The notes beneath the pieces were generated by a model. The model had not been told where the DNA came from. It saw only the letters and a program-made list of their open reading frames with translations, and did no database searches. A stretch of 64,000 nt of DNA. Origin: Methylorubrum populi. Its GTDB lineage: Bacteria > Pseudomonadota > Alphaproteobacteria > Rhizobiales > Beijerinckiaceae. Position 1 is the stretch's first letter; the number at the start of each line of letters is the position of its first letter. The stretch is from positions 3,930,501 through 3,994,500 of the forward strand of contig NZ_AP014809.1 in the NCBI RefSeq assembly GCF_002355515.1, written 5' to 3'. Below, piece after piece: positions 1 to 9,175 of the stretch. The translations under genes and the position numbers were made by a program.

Positions 1-987
1 CAGGGAGAAGCCGGTGAGGGTGAGGCGCCCGACCTTCCCCTGCGCCTCCTTGGCGCCGAAGCCGATCTCGGCGAGCGTGAGGCCGGCCTCCGTGCCGCCC
101 GCGTAGCTGATGCGGCCGATGCTGAAGGAGAGCGGATCCTCGCCCTTCACCTCCTTCACGGTCAGGTCCGTCGCCTCCAGGCTGCCGACCGAGACCGATT
201 CGGCGAGATCCGCGAGCAGGCCGGCGGCGCGGGCGCGCTTGGCCCGGTCGTCCTCGGCGAGGCCGCCATCGCCCAGAGCCTCCACGGCGCCGCGCCAGGT
301 CGCCGGGGTCTGGCGTCCGGAGAGGTCACGGCCGGTGAGGCGGGCGATCGACACCGTGGTGCCGCGCTCGTCGATGAAGGCGATGGTCTCGACGGAAAGC
401 GACGCGTAGAGGCGCTGGAACGGGCTGCCGGCGGTTCCGGCCTCGCTGTAGAGGCGCGCCAGCGCGGTGAGATCGACCTCCTCGGCGCGGATCCGGCCGT
501 AGCTGCCGCTGCCGGCCTGCGGCGCGCCCTCGACGGAGAGCGTCGCGCCGGCCGCGGTCAGTTCGCTGATGCGCCCCGCCCGGATCGTGCGCGCCGCCAC
601 GTCGCGGTAGGTCACGACCTGCCGCTTCTCGCCGTCCCGGCGCTCGACCCTTAATTCCGGCATGGTGAGGCTGCCGGCGTCGAGGCGCTGGAGCCGGGCC
701 GGCCACGCATCCTTGGCCGGCTCCTTCGCATCCTTCGAATCGGCCTTGAGGATCGCGAGCAGGTCGTCACGGGAGAGGCGCGTCCCGCTCACCGTGACCT
801 TCGGCGCGGTGACGAGCGTGTCGCCGAAGGCGAGGCTCACGTTGTCGAGGACGAGATCCTGGACCGCGGAGGCCGCCTCCTGCGCGGCGGCCGGCGCCGA
901 CGGCGCGGGCCCGGCCAGCAGCGCCACCGCGCAGGCCGAGGCGAGCAGTGCCCGCGTGAGAACGGGACGGCGCGTCGATGACATCAT
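1..987 (-). CDS. secreted protein of unknown function, 3' end cut off by the window edge
   Basis: The frame runs open from the ATG at 987 (second ATG directly after it at 984) through 329 codons to the window edge, so the stop is outside. Residues 1-36 look like a Sec signal peptide: a basic start (MMSSTRRPVLTR), an Ala/Leu core and an Ala-rich cleavage region near APAAAQ. The mature part has no membrane segment and no catalytic motif I recognise. It is a mix of short beta-like stretches (VQDLVLDNVSLAFGDT) and charged helices, as in periplasmic proteins with repeated sheet folds. It lies downstream of erpA on the same strand with a 138-base gap. Function unknown; that it is a real gene is likely from codon use and the signal peptide. 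Confidence 0.6.
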   Translation of the reverse strand, partial: MMSSTRRPVLTRALLASACAVALLAGPAPSAPAAAQEAASAVQDLVLDNVSLAFGDTLVTAPKVTVSGTRLSRDDLLAILKADSKDAKEPAKDAWPARLQRLDAGSLTMPELRVERRDGEKRQVVTYRDVAARTIRAGRISELTAAGATLSVEGAPQAGSGSYGRIRAEEVDLTALARLYSEAGTAGSPFQRLYASLSVETIAFIDERGTTVSIARLTGRDLSGRQTPATWRGAVEALGDGGLAEDDRAKRARAAGLLADLAESVSVGSLEATDLTVKEVKGEDPLSFSIGRISYAGGTEAGLTLAEIGFGAKEAQGKVGRLTLTGFSL

Positions 988-1125
988 GGCTGGATCGGAT
1001 CGCAGGCTGGCGGGTGATCGGGGATGGGCCGTGAGCCCACCATCCCTGCCGGTTTTCCACAGGCGTGGCAATTGCGCCCGCGCCACGGAGCAGACGCTTC
1101 GCCGCCGGTGTTCGAGCCCGGCCCC

Positions 1126-1452
1126 TCAGATCGCGAAGGAGGTGCCGCAACCGCAGGAGGCGGTGGCGAGCGGGTTCTCGATCTTGAAGGACTGGCCGAT
1201 GAGATCGTTGACGAAATCGATGGTCGCGCCGCCCATATATTCGAGCGAAACGGGGTCGACGAGCACGGTGGCGCCGTCGCGCTCGATCACGATGTCGTCG
1301 CCCTCGCGGGCGCTGGTGATGTCGAAGGCGTAGGAGAAACCCGAGCAGCCGCCGCCGTTGACGCTGATGCGCAGCGACGAGCCGGGGGGCTCGGAGCCCA
1401 TGATCTCGTTGATGCGCTTGGCGGCGCGGGCGGTGAGGATGATATCGGCCAT
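1126..1452 (-). CDS. erpA: A-type iron-sulfur cluster carrier/insertion protein ErpA
   Basis: A 108-residue cytoplasmic protein of the HesB/IscA/ErpA family, which binds an Fe-S cluster and hands it to apo-enzymes. The three family cysteines are present: Cys36 in GGGCSGF, and Cys100 and Cys102 in SCGCGTSF near the C-terminus. Length and the ending CGCGTSFAI are typical of alphaproteobacterial ErpA. The ATG at 1452 gives the family N-terminus MADIILT; the reading frame stays open far upstream, but that part overlaps dgt on the other strand and is not coding. It is divergent from dgt across 129 bases, so the two probably have back-to-back promoters. Confidence 0.93.
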   Translation of the reverse strand: MADIILTARAAKRINEIMGSEPPGSSLRISVNGGGCSGFSYAFDITSAREGDDIVIERDGATVLVDPVSLEYMGGATIDFVNDLIGQSFKIENPLATASCGCGTSFAI

Positions 1453-1581
1453 CGTGGTACGGCCCCGTTTGGTGAACCGGTGTCGTGCGGGTCGGGCGCC
1501 CGGCGATTGCCGCGGGCGCCACCCCACACAAGATATGGGGCGCGAGGGCCGGCCGCAACGCGGCCAGGAAGGGGACGGGCT

Positions 1582-2835
1582 GTGCAGGTGCGGCAGAACG
1601 GCGAGCGCTGGCGGGCGCCCTACGCCACCGATCCGGCGGCGACCCGCGGGCGTCTGATTCCCGAGGCGTTCTCGCCGACACGCAGCGACTTCCAGCGCGA
1701 CCGCGACCGGATCATCCACTCCACCGCCTTCCGGCGGCTGAAGCACAAGACGCAGGTCTTCGTCCATCACGAGGGCGACCATTACCGCACCCGGCTCACC
1801 CACAGCCTGGAGGTCAGCCAGATCGCCCGGGCGCTCGCCCGCGCACTCGGCCTCGACGAGGATCTCGCGGAGGCGCTGGCGCTCAGCCACGATCTCGGCC
1901 ACACCTGCTTCGGCCATACCGGCGAGGACGCGCTCCACGCCTGCATGGCCGCTTACGGCGGCTTCGACCACAACGCCCAGGCGCTGCGCATCGTCACCCG
2001 GCTGGAGCGGCGCTATGCCGGCTTCGACGGGCTCAACCTGACCTGGGAGACGCTGGAGGGCCTGGTCAAGCACAACGGCCCGCTCCTCGACGCCCGCGGC
2101 GCACTGGTCCACCGCTACGCCACTGAGGGCATCCCGGCGGCGGTGCTGGAATACAACGCCAGCAACGACCTCGAACTGTCGCGTTTCGCCGGCCCGGAGG
2201 CTCAGGCGGCCGCACTGGCCGACGACATCGCCTACGATGCCCATGACCTCGATGACGGGCTGCGGGCCGGGCTGTTCGACCTCGCCGACCTTGCTGCCGT
2301 GCCGTTCCTGAACGGGCTCCTCGCGGAAATCGACGCCCTGCATCCGGGCCTGGAGCCATCGCGAAAGATCCACGAGTTGGCGCGGCGGGTCATCACCCGG
2401 TTCGTGGAGGACGTGATCCGCGAGGGCGAGGCGCGCATCGCCGCGCTGGCGCCGGCGAGCGTCGGCGACATCCGCGCCGCGTCCGAACCCGTGATCGCCT
2501 TCTCGCCCGCCATCGCGACGGCGGATGCCGACATCAAGCGCTTCCTGTTCGCGCGGATGTACCGCCATCCCGAGGTGATGGCCGTGCGGGCCAAGGCCGC
2601 GACCATCGTCGACGACCTGTTCTCGGCCTTCCGCGCCGATCCGGCGCGGATGCCCGCCGAGTGGTCGGAGGGGCTGGAGGGCGCGGGCGAGGCGCGCGTC
2701 GCCCGGCGCATCGCCGACTACATCGCCGGCATGACCGACACCTACGCGGTGCTGGAGCACAGCCGCCTGTTTCCGGCGACGCCCGACCTGCACTGGAGCC
2801 CGCCGAGCCGGGGCCTGCCGCTGACGGAGCCGTGA
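1582..2835 (+). CDS. dgt: deoxyguanosinetriphosphate triphosphohydrolase-like protein (HD superfamily)
   Basis: A 417-residue HD-domain dNTPase, expected to split dNTPs into deoxynucleoside and triphosphate and so help control the dNTP pool. Metal ligands are visible: His74 (RLTHSLEV), the HD pair His103-Asp104 in [16 protein letters not shown], and further His107 and His112. The family usually has HDLGHPPFGH, so the TC for PP change is a mild deviation. The N-terminal block with [18 protein letters not shown] is the standard family signature. I chose the GTG at 1582 because a purine-rich AGGAAGGGG lies about 7 bases upstream and it gives the usual N-terminus; a second GTG is at 1588. The downstream neighbour on the other strand converges on it. 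Confidence 0.92.
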   Translation: MQVRQNGERWRAPYATDPAATRGRLIPEAFSPTRSDFQRDRDRIIHSTAFRRLKHKTQVFVHHEGDHYRTRLTHSLEVSQIARALARALGLDEDLAEALALSHDLGHTCFGHTGEDALHACMAAYGGFDHNAQALRIVTRLERRYAGFDGLNLTWETLEGLVKHNGPLLDARGALVHRYATEGIPAAVLEYNASNDLELSRFAGPEAQAAALADDIAYDAHDLDDGLRAGLFDLADLAAVPFLNGLLAEIDALHPGLEPSRKIHELARRVITRFVEDVIREGEARIAALAPASVGDIRAASEPVIAFSPAIATADADIKRFLFARMYRHPEVMAVRAKAATIVDDLFSAFRADPARMPAEWSEGLEGAGEARVARRIADYIAGMTDTYAVLEHSRLFPATPDLHWSPPSRGLPLTEP

Positions 2836-2863
2836 GGCGCCGACGGCGGCAGATCCCAGGGTT

Positions 2864-3361
2864 TCAGTAGCAGACGCAGTTCGAACCAAAGCCTGTGTTG
2901 TAGACCGGGGCGTAGCCCGTCGTGACCGGCGCGTAGCCGTAGCCGTAGACGGGCGCCGCGTAGCTGCCGTAACCGTAACCACCGGCCAGCGCGCCGCCGG
3001 CCAGTCCGAGGCCCAGCCCGAGCCCGGCGAGGCCGATTCCGGCTCCCGCGAGACCCGGTCCGACACCCCGGCCGTAGCCGTAGCCGCGGCCGTAGACACC
3101 GCGCGCGGCGTAGCCGCGATAGCCGTAGCCGCCCCGGAAACCGTAACCACGGTGCCCGAACCCGCCGTGATAACCGCCGCGATAACCGCTGAGGCGGCCG
3201 GCATATCCGGGACGTGCGCCGTAGCCGTGACGGGCGTAGCCGCCCTGGTGACGGCCGCCGCCGACATAGCCGCCATGGCCGCCGAAATCGCGGGCCTCGG
3301 CCGTTGCGGGCAGGAGGGTCAGGGCGGTAACAGCCGTGGCAGCGAGGGCGAAGGACTTCAT
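2864..3361 (-). CDS. exported glycine/tyrosine-rich protein
   Basis: A 165-residue protein with a Sec signal peptide ([23 protein letters not shown], cleavage near residue 23) followed by a low-complexity mature chain built of GY, GYG, RGY and GGYG units. A short Gly/Ala/Leu segment ([26 protein letters not shown]) interrupts it and could span a membrane or pack as a glycine-zipper. The chain ends in SNCVCY. The ATG at 3361 is chosen because it starts the signal peptide; upstream codons in the same frame are not signal-like. Such Gly/Tyr-rich secreted proteins are common in Hyphomicrobiales and mostly uncharacterised; a surface or envelope role is inference. Confidence 0.75.
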   Translation of the reverse strand: MKSFALAATAVTALTLLPATAEARDFGGHGGYVGGGRHQGGYARHGYGARPGYAGRLSGYRGGYHGGFGHRGYGFRGGYGYRGYAARGVYGRGYGYGRGVGPGLAGAGIGLAGLGLGLGLAGGALAGGYGYGSYAAPVYGYGYAPVTTGYAPVYNTGFGSNCVCY

Positions 3362-3504
3362 GGGGGCCGTCTCCGGAGGGGATCTCACCCTCGACAACGC
3401 CGCCTTCGCGACTTGCGTGCAACGCTGCATTCTACCGAGACGACGCCTTGTCCCCGCGCGAACGACACCGCGGGACCCGACCACGACAGCCTGCGGAGGA
3501 CCGA

Positions 3505-3966
3505 TTGAGCGCCGAACACCGAGCCCCGCGCGAGAGCCGCACCGCCTATCCCCGGCTCGTACCGCTGACGACGCGCTGGGGCGACAACGACGTCTACGGG
3601 CATGTCAACAACGTCGTCTACTACGCCTTCTTCGACACGGCGGTGAACGGGATCCTGGTGGAGGCGGGCGCCCTCGACATCGCCCGCTCGCCCGTCATCG
3701 GCCTCGTGGTCGAGACGGGCTGCCGCTACTTCGCGCCGGTCTCCTTCCCCGACCGGATCACCGCGGGCGTGCGGGTGGCCCATCTCGGCCGCACCAGCGT
3801 GCGCTACGAGATCGCGATCTTTCGCGATGACGAGGCGGAGGCCGTGGCCCAGGGGCACTTCGTCCACGTCACCGTCGACCGGGAGACACGCCGGCCGGCG
3901 CCGCTGCCGGAGCGGCTGCGGGCGGTGCTGACGGAACTCGCGGCGGGCGGGGCCGAGGCGCCGTGA
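3505..3966 (+). CDS. acyl-CoA thioesterase, 4HBT hotdog family
   Basis: A cytoplasmic single hotdog-fold protein of about 153 residues. The 4HBT signature is clear: [24 protein letters not shown], in which the Asp after WG aligns with the catalytic Asp of 4-hydroxybenzoyl-CoA thioesterases. Family members hydrolyse acyl-CoA thioesters; the substrate cannot be read from sequence. The likely start is TTG at 3505, four bases after GGAGGA; another in-frame TTG at 3448 would add 19 residues without homology. It begins 143 bases upstream of the divergent Gly/Tyr-rich gene and ends 91 bases before argS. Confidence 0.85.
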   Translation: MSAEHRAPRESRTAYPRLVPLTTRWGDNDVYGHVNNVVYYAFFDTAVNGILVEAGALDIARSPVIGLVVETGCRYFAPVSFPDRITAGVRVAHLGRTSVRYEIAIFRDDEAEAVAQGHFVHVTVDRETRRPAPLPERLRAVLTELAAGGAEAP

Positions 3967-4057
3967 CACTCCCGCCCGCCATTGCTATGCCGCCCCGACG
4001 CCGGCCGCCCGACGCGCGGGCCGGCGGGCGCGCTGAAACGACGAACACCCGAGCCCC

Positions 4058-5839
4058 ATGAACATCTTCGCCCTCTTCGAGACGCGCGTGCGCGAGGCGC
4101 TCGAATCGCTCACCCGCTCCGGCCTGCTGCCGGAGGGCCTCGACCTGTCGCGGGTCGTGGTCGAGCCGCCGCGCGACCCCTCGCACGGGGATCTGGCCAC
4201 CAACGCCGCCCTGGTGCTGGCGAAGGAGGCCCGGCAGAACCCCAAGGCGCTCGGCGAGGCGCTGGCAGGCGAACTGCGCGCCGATCCCCGCATCGTCGAG
4301 GCGAGCGTGGCCGGCCCCGGCTTCATCAACCTGCGGCTCGCGCCGGAGGTTTTTCACGAGGTGATCCGTGCAGCGCTCCGCGAGGGCGAGGCGTTCGGGC
4401 GCGGAAACATGCCGGGCGGGCCGGTCAACATCGAGTACGTCTCGGCCAACCCCACCGGGCCGATGCATGTCGGCCACGGCCGCGGCGCGGTGTTCGGCGA
4501 CGCGCTCGCGAACCTGCTCGCCGCCGCCGGCCGGCCGGTGACGCGCGAGTACTACATCAACGATGCCGGCGCGCAGGTCGATGTGCTCGCCCGCTCCGCC
4601 TTCCTGCGCTACCGCGAGGCGCTCGGCGAGACGATCACGATCCCCGAGGGCCTCTATCCCGGCGACTACCTCAAGCCGGTGGGCGCGAAGCTCGCGGACA
4701 TCCATGGCCGGGCGCTGCTCGACAAGACCGAGCAGGAATGGCTGCCGCTGGTGCGCCGCTTCGCCATCGACGCGATGATGGACACGATCCGCGAGGATCT
4801 CGCGGCGATCGGCATCCGCCACGACGTGTTCTTCTCGGAGGCCACCCTCCAGGGCGAGAACGGCGGGCAAGGGGGCGGCCAAGGGGGCAACCGCGTCGCG
4901 GAACTGCTCGCCGCCCTGCGTGAGAAGGGCCTCGTCTACGAGGGGCGCCTGCCGCCGCCCAAGGGGCAGCTGCCCGAGGATTGGGAGGACCGGGAGCAGA
5001 CCCTGTTCCGCTCGACCCAGTTCGGCGACGATGTCGACCGGCCGCTGCTGAAGTCCGACGGCTCCTACACCTACTTCGCCTCCGACATCGCCTATCACCG
5101 CGACAAGTGGCTGCGCGGCGCCAACGAGCTCATCGACGTGCTCGGCGCCGACCACGGCGGCTACGTCAAGCGCATGCAGGCGGCGGTGAAGGCGGTCAGC
5201 GACGGGCAGGCCCGGCTCGACGTCAAGCTCTGCCAGCTGGTCCGTCTCCTGCGCGCCGGCGAGCCGGTGAAGATGTCCAAGCGCGCCGGCGAGTTCGTGA
5301 CCCTGCGCGACGTCATCGACGAGGTCGGGCGCGACGCGATCCGCTTCATGATGCTCTACCGCAAGAACGACGCGACGCTGGATTTCGACCTCGCCAAGGT
5401 CGTGGAGCAGTCGAAGGACAACCCGGTCTTCTACGTGCAGTACGGGCATGCCCGCCGCTTCTCGGTGCTGCGGCAGGCCCGCGAGGCGCTGCCCGGCGAG
5501 GATTTTTCGCGCGAGGCGCTTCTGGCCGACGCGGACCTTTCGGTTCTCACCGATCCCGGCGAGATCGAGATGATGCGTCTGATTGCCCAATATCCGCGGG
5601 TGCTCGAATCGGCGGCTGCGGCGCACGAACCACACCGGATCGCGTTCTACCTCTATGAAACGGCCAGCTCGCTTCATAGTTTCTGGAACAAGGGCAAAGA
5701 CTTGCCGCAATTACGGATTGTTAATCCAACCGACAGAAACTCCACTCGGGCTCGCTTGGCCCTCGTCGAGGCCCTAGGCGGCGTTCTTGCCTCCGGTCTC
5801 GCGGTTTTGGGCGTCTCCGCACCCGACGAGATGCGGTGA
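4058..5839 (+). CDS. argS: arginyl-tRNA synthetase
   Basis: A class I aminoacyl-tRNA synthetase of 593 residues, the usual length for ArgRS, charging tRNA-Arg in the cytoplasm. The HIGH-type motif is HVGH at residues 137-140 and the second signature is KMSKRAGEF from about 405. The N-terminal additional domain (Add-1) occupies roughly residues 1-110 and the DALR anticodon-binding domain the last 120. The 3' end (about 5640-5760) is visibly less G+C-rich than the rest and uses rare codons such as TTG, TTA, ATT and GTT, although the protein reads normally. The downstream SPOR gene follows after 31 bases and is probably cotranscribed. Confidence 0.97.
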   Translation: MNIFALFETRVREALESLTRSGLLPEGLDLSRVVVEPPRDPSHGDLATNAALVLAKEARQNPKALGEALAGELRADPRIVEASVAGPGFINLRLAPEVFHEVIRAALREGEAFGRGNMPGGPVNIEYVSANPTGPMHVGHGRGAVFGDALANLLAAAGRPVTREYYINDAGAQVDVLARSAFLRYREALGETITIPEGLYPGDYLKPVGAKLADIHGRALLDKTEQEWLPLVRRFAIDAMMDTIREDLAAIGIRHDVFFSEATLQGENGGQGGGQGGNRVAELLAALREKGLVYEGRLPPPKGQLPEDWEDREQTLFRSTQFGDDVDRPLLKSDGSYTYFASDIAYHRDKWLRGANELIDVLGADHGGYVKRMQAAVKAVSDGQARLDVKLCQLVRLLRAGEPVKMSKRAGEFVTLRDVIDEVGRDAIRFMMLYRKNDATLDFDLAKVVEQSKDNPVFYVQYGHARRFSVLRQAREALPGEDFSREALLADADLSVLTDPGEIEMMRLIAQYPRVLESAAAAHEPHRIAFYLYETASSLHSFWNKGKDLPQLRIVNPTDRNSTRARLALVEALGGVLASGLAVLGVSAPDEMR

Positions 5840-5870
5840 CCAGGCACGGTGCTGTTGAGAGGATGAGGCC

Positions 5871-7295
5871 ATGACGGGACACGCTTCGCGCGCGACGGTC
5901 GATTTCGATGCCTTCGAGCGCGAGCTGCGTCAGACGTCGCAGGAGGCGGTCCGGGCGAAGGCGCCGCAGGTCGCCCCCAAGGGCGACCCGCTCGCCGAGC
6001 TCGCCCGCATCGTCGGGCAGGACGATCCCTTCCGCGCCCTGCTGGAGGCGCGGGAGAAGAATGCCGGCCAGGACGCGCCGGCGCCCGCAGCCCCCGCGGC
6101 GCGGGCCCCCGAGACGGGCCGGCCGGCGCGGGTCGAGCCGACCTTCGTCGATGCCCCTCTTCCCAGCTCGGCCCACGGTCCGATGCAGGGTCAGCCCCAG
6201 AGCCCGGCGGACGCCTTCGACCAGTATCTCGCCTCCGTCGAGCAGGGCATGTACGCCGACGGTCCGACCGATCCGGCCGCCTTCGCCCAGGCCGACAAGG
6301 GCTACCGGACCGGCCGCGCGGAGGCCCCGCGCGCCCGCAACCGCCTCGTCCAGGTCGGGGCCGGCCTCGCGGTGGTGGCGGTCTGCGTCGGCGGCGCGCT
6401 GGCCTGGCGCGGCACCCACGGCGTCGGCGGCGGCGGCCCGATCACCGTGCTCGCCGACAAGACCCCGCTGAAGGTGCAGCCGACGGCCACCGACGGCGTC
6501 GAGATTCCCGATCAGAACAAGCAGATCTACGACCGCAACGCCAAGGACGGTCAGATCAAGATCGTCAACCGCGAGGAGCAGCCCCTCGACGTCAACCAGG
6601 CCGCCCGCACCGCCGCCGCGCGCAGCGAGGGCACGGAGCCGGGGCAGGGCGGGGCAACGCCCGGCCAGGGCGGCATGCTGTCCGACACGTTCGGGGAGCC
6701 GCGCCGGGTGCGTACCGTTTCGGTCAAGCCGGATACGCCGGTCCTTCAGCCCCCGGCCGAGACGGCCCAGGCTCATGCCCAGGCCCCGTCCTCGCCGATC
6801 CCGACCATGACGATGCCCGACGCCTCCGGCGGCACCACGACACCCGCTGCGGAAGCACGGCGCCCCACCTCGCCGCCCTCGCGCACCCTGGCCTCGAATC
6901 CGGCCCCGGCGGCGACCACGCCCGTGGCCGAGGAGCCGCCGGCCGCACCCGCCGCGCGTCCGAAGGCGCCGCAGCGCCTCGCCTCCGTCTCGCCGGAGAC
7001 CACCGCCAGCACGACCGAGCCGGCCGCCGCCTCCGCCTCGCTCACCGCGCCGGTCAGCGGCTACTCGGTGCAGCTCGGCGTGCGCGGCAGCGAGAGCGAG
7101 GCTCGGGCCGCCTTCCGCGAGATGCAGGGCAAGTACAGCCAGCTCGCCGGCAAGCCCGAGCTGATCCGGCAGGCCGAGGTCAACGGCAAGACCCTGTTCC
7201 GCGTCCGCGTCGGGCCGCTGGCCAAGAACGAAGCCTCCAGCCTGTGCAGCGCGCTCCAGGGCGCGGGCGGCCAGTGCTTCGTCGCCAAGAACTGA
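5871..7295 (+). CDS. SPOR domain-containing single-pass membrane protein
   Basis: A 474-residue inner-membrane protein with its C-terminus in the periplasm. Residues 1-155 are cytoplasmic and Pro/Ala-rich, one membrane segment lies near 159-178 (LVQVGAGLAVVAVCVGGALAW), a long low-complexity Pro/Ala/Thr linker follows, and a SPOR domain covers about 395-474 (YSVQLGVRGSESEARAAF to QCFVAKN). SPOR domains bind peptidoglycan strands stripped of stem peptides, often at the septum. The argS-SPOR-nagZ order is widespread in alphaproteobacteria and suggests a cell-wall remodelling role next to the muropeptide hydrolase NagZ. The ATG at 5871 follows a GAGAGGATGAGG Shine-Dalgarno region. Confidence 0.88.
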   Translation: MTGHASRATVDFDAFERELRQTSQEAVRAKAPQVAPKGDPLAELARIVGQDDPFRALLEAREKNAGQDAPAPAAPAARAPETGRPARVEPTFVDAPLPSSAHGPMQGQPQSPADAFDQYLASVEQGMYADGPTDPAAFAQADKGYRTGRAEAPRARNRLVQVGAGLAVVAVCVGGALAWRGTHGVGGGGPITVLADKTPLKVQPTATDGVEIPDQNKQIYDRNAKDGQIKIVNREEQPLDVNQAARTAAARSEGTEPGQGGATPGQGGMLSDTFGEPRRVRTVSVKPDTPVLQPPAETAQAHAQAPSSPIPTMTMPDASGGTTTPAAEARRPTSPPSRTLASNPAPAATTPVAEEPPAAPAARPKAPQRLASVSPETTASTTEPAAASASLTAPVSGYSVQLGVRGSESEARAAFREMQGKYSQLAGKPELIRQAEVNGKTLFRVRVGPLAKNEASSLCSALQGAGGQCFVAKN

Positions 7296-7389
7296 GGCGA
7301 CAAGAACTAGGCGCCAAACCCCGCGCCTGAAACCGCATCGGCCAGTCGGTCGCCCTGACGGGCATCCCGAGCGACGCGCCGACCCGGCC

Positions 7390-7491
7390 CCGTCGCGCCC
7401 CTGGATCGCTTCGGCTGACGGCTCGCAATGACGGCTCGGGTCACCGGCGCGTCATTCCGAGCGGAGGCGAAGCGATCCAGGGGCGCGACGG
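7390..7491. repeat. intergenic repeat with 24-bp perfect inverted arms
   Basis: Two arms of 24 bases at 7390-7413 and 7468-7491 are exact reverse complements, enclosing a 54-base loop. Each arm carries CTGGATCGCTTCG or its complement. The loop itself holds the mirrored pieces CTCGCAATGACG and CGTCATTCCGAGCG. This is the shape of the dispersed palindromic intergenic elements common in Methylobacterium and Bradyrhizobium relatives. It sits between the SPOR gene and nagZ (287-base gap), where it may act as an mRNA hairpin or transcription stop. Copy number in the genome cannot be judged from this window. Confidence 0.7.
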
Positions 7492-7582
7492 CAATCCGTC
7501 TTGCACCGGCATCGGCGAGAAGCCGGAGTCACGGCCGACGGCAGATACCCCACCGCCACTTCCAGCCCAGGACGCCGGTCCC

Positions 7583-8596
7583 ATGACCTCAGCCAGCACG
7601 CCCCGCGCCGTCATCCTCGGCTGTTCCGGCACGGCGCTGTCGGCCGAGGAGACCGCCTTCTTCCGCGACCTGCGGCCCTGGGGCTTCATCCTGTTCAAGC
7701 GCAACATCGGCACCCCCGACGCGGTGCGCGCGCTGACCGCCTCGCTGCGCGAGACGGTCGGGCGGGCGGACGCGCCGATCCTGATCGACCAGGAGGGCGG
7801 GCGGGTGCAGCGCATGGGCCCGCCGCACTGGCCGAAATACCCCGCCGGCGGACGCTTCGATGCCCTCGGGGAAGCGGCCGCGGACATCGCCCGGCTCGGC
7901 GCCCGGCTGATGGCGCACGACCTCACCGACGTCGGCATCACGGTCGATTGCGCGCCGATGCTCGACGTCCCCGTGGCGGGCTCCGACAACATCATCGGCG
8001 ACCGCGCCTACGGCGATACGCCGGAGCGGGTGATCGAGCTCGGCCGCGCCGTGGCCGAAGGTCTGATGGCGGGCGGCGTGCTGCCGGTAATCAAGCACAT
8101 TCCCGGTCACGGCCGGGCGACCTGCGACAGCCATCTCGACCTGCCCGTGGTCGCGGCCGACCGGGCGAGCCTGGCGAACAGCGACTTCCGGCCGTTCCGG
8201 GCGCTCGCCGACCTGCCGCTCGCCATGAGCGCCCACGTCGTTTTCGAGAGCCTCGATCCGGAGCGGCCCGCCACCCTGTCGGAGCGCGTGATCGGCGAGA
8301 TCGTGCGCGGCGAGATCGGCTTCGACGGCCTGCTGATGACCGACGACCTGTCGATGCAGGCGCTCCAGGGGCCATTTCGCGAGCGGGCGGAAGCGGCGTA
8401 CCGCGCCGGCATCGACGTGGTGCTCCATTGCAATGGACGCATGGACGAGATGCGGGCGGTGGCCGAGGCGACGCCCGATCTCGCGGGAGAGGGCGCGCGC
8501 CGCGCCGAGGCCGCGCTCGCCCGCCGCGCGGCGCCGGACGCTCTCGACATCGCCGAGGCCCGCGCCCGTTTCGATGTGGCCTTCCCGTCCGCCTGA
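7583..8596 (+). CDS. nagZ: beta-N-acetylhexosaminidase NagZ (glycoside hydrolase family 3)
   Basis: A 337-residue cytoplasmic GH3 enzyme that removes N-acetylglucosamine from 1,6-anhydro-muropeptides in peptidoglycan recycling. The NagZ signature KHIPGHGRATCDSH starts at Lys171, with His176 in the GHG loop that carries the His/Asp dyad. The nucleophile Asp is in LLMTDDLSM near residue 253. The early QEGGRVQR and DVPVAGSDNIIGDRAYG blocks are standard. No signal peptide is seen, fitting cytoplasmic recycling. Its position after the SPOR gene and before tatA matches the common alphaproteobacterial order, except that scpA and scpB are missing between nagZ and tatA. Confidence 0.94.
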   Translation: MTSASTPRAVILGCSGTALSAEETAFFRDLRPWGFILFKRNIGTPDAVRALTASLRETVGRADAPILIDQEGGRVQRMGPPHWPKYPAGGRFDALGEAAADIARLGARLMAHDLTDVGITVDCAPMLDVPVAGSDNIIGDRAYGDTPERVIELGRAVAEGLMAGGVLPVIKHIPGHGRATCDSHLDLPVVAADRASLANSDFRPFRALADLPLAMSAHVVFESLDPERPATLSERVIGEIVRGEIGFDGLLMTDDLSMQALQGPFRERAEAAYRAGIDVVLHCNGRMDEMRAVAEATPDLAGEGARRAEAALARRAAPDALDIAEARARFDVAFPSA

Positions 8597-8633
8597 CGGC
8601 CCGCCCGACAACGAGGCGAAGTGCGACAAAGAA

Positions 8634-8659
8634 GGGCAAGGGCTGCGCGGCCTTTGCCC
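8634..8659 (+). terminator. hairpin after nagZ, possible terminator
   Basis: GGGCAAGGGC at 8634-8643 pairs with GCCTTTGCCC at 8650-8659 (one mismatch) around a 6-base loop, 38 bases after the nagZ stop. There is no uridine run, so if it stops transcription it does so weakly or with Rho. It may separate nagZ from tatABC. Confidence 0.4.
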
Positions 8660-8762
8660 GCTTGTGCGCCCTGCGCTGCTTGTGTTCGCGCCACTCGATC
8701 CCTAGGTTCGCCCCAATTCAAGTGGAGGCGCCGCCGGAGTTGGTGCGGCGCAGGAGGTTGCC

Positions 8763-9056
8763 ATGGGCAGCATGAGTGTCTGGCACTGGGTCATCGTTGC
8801 GGTCGTCGTCATGCTGCTGTTCGGCCGCGGCAAGGTGTCGGAGCTGATGGGCGACGTCGCCAAGGGCATCAAGGCCTTCAAGAAGGGCATGGCCGACGAC
8901 GAGACCCAGCCGAACCAGACGGTGAACACCACCACGCCGGTGGGTCCGAACGATCCGGTGCGCACGCTGCCGCACCAGGGCGCGCCGGGCACCCCCCCCC
9001 CGCAGCAGGCTCATGTTCAACCCGGCGTGCCGGCGGGCGACCACAAGGCCGTCTGA
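8763..9056 (+). CDS. tatA: Sec-independent protein translocase subunit TatA
   Basis: A 97-residue TatA, the pore-forming subunit of the twin-arginine export system in the inner membrane. It has a short N-terminal membrane helix ([18 protein letters not shown], residues about 7-24), the FGRGK hinge, an amphipathic helix ([17 protein letters not shown]) and a disordered Pro/Gln-rich tail. A run of ten cytosines (8992-9001) encodes part of the tail (GTPPPQQ). A one-base slip there would change the last 20 or so residues but not the functional core. It heads a tatA-tatB-tatC group. Confidence 0.95.
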   Translation: MGSMSVWHWVIVAVVVMLLFGRGKVSELMGDVAKGIKAFKKGMADDETQPNQTVNTTTPVGPNDPVRTLPHQGAPGTPPPQQAHVQPGVPAGDHKAV

Positions 9057-9175
9057 ATAACGGGTTTGTCGGGCTGAAACGGCGGTCGGGCACGGTTGAA
9101 GATCGGCTCCGGGCAGGATAGCGCGGGCCGCGCGCCCGTCCTCATCAGGCGCGGCCCCGCGGGACGGACGACGCA

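Noticed and set aside
1021..1046. Hairpin GGGATGGGC/GCCCACCATCCC downstream of erpA
   Set aside because: The stem has a three-base bulge and no uridine run on the erpA strand, so I did not call it a terminator.
1453..3276. 600-codon N-terminal extension in frame with erpA
   Set aside because: It lies antisense to dgt and the Gly-rich gene, has no family match, and ErpA is complete from the ATG at 1452.
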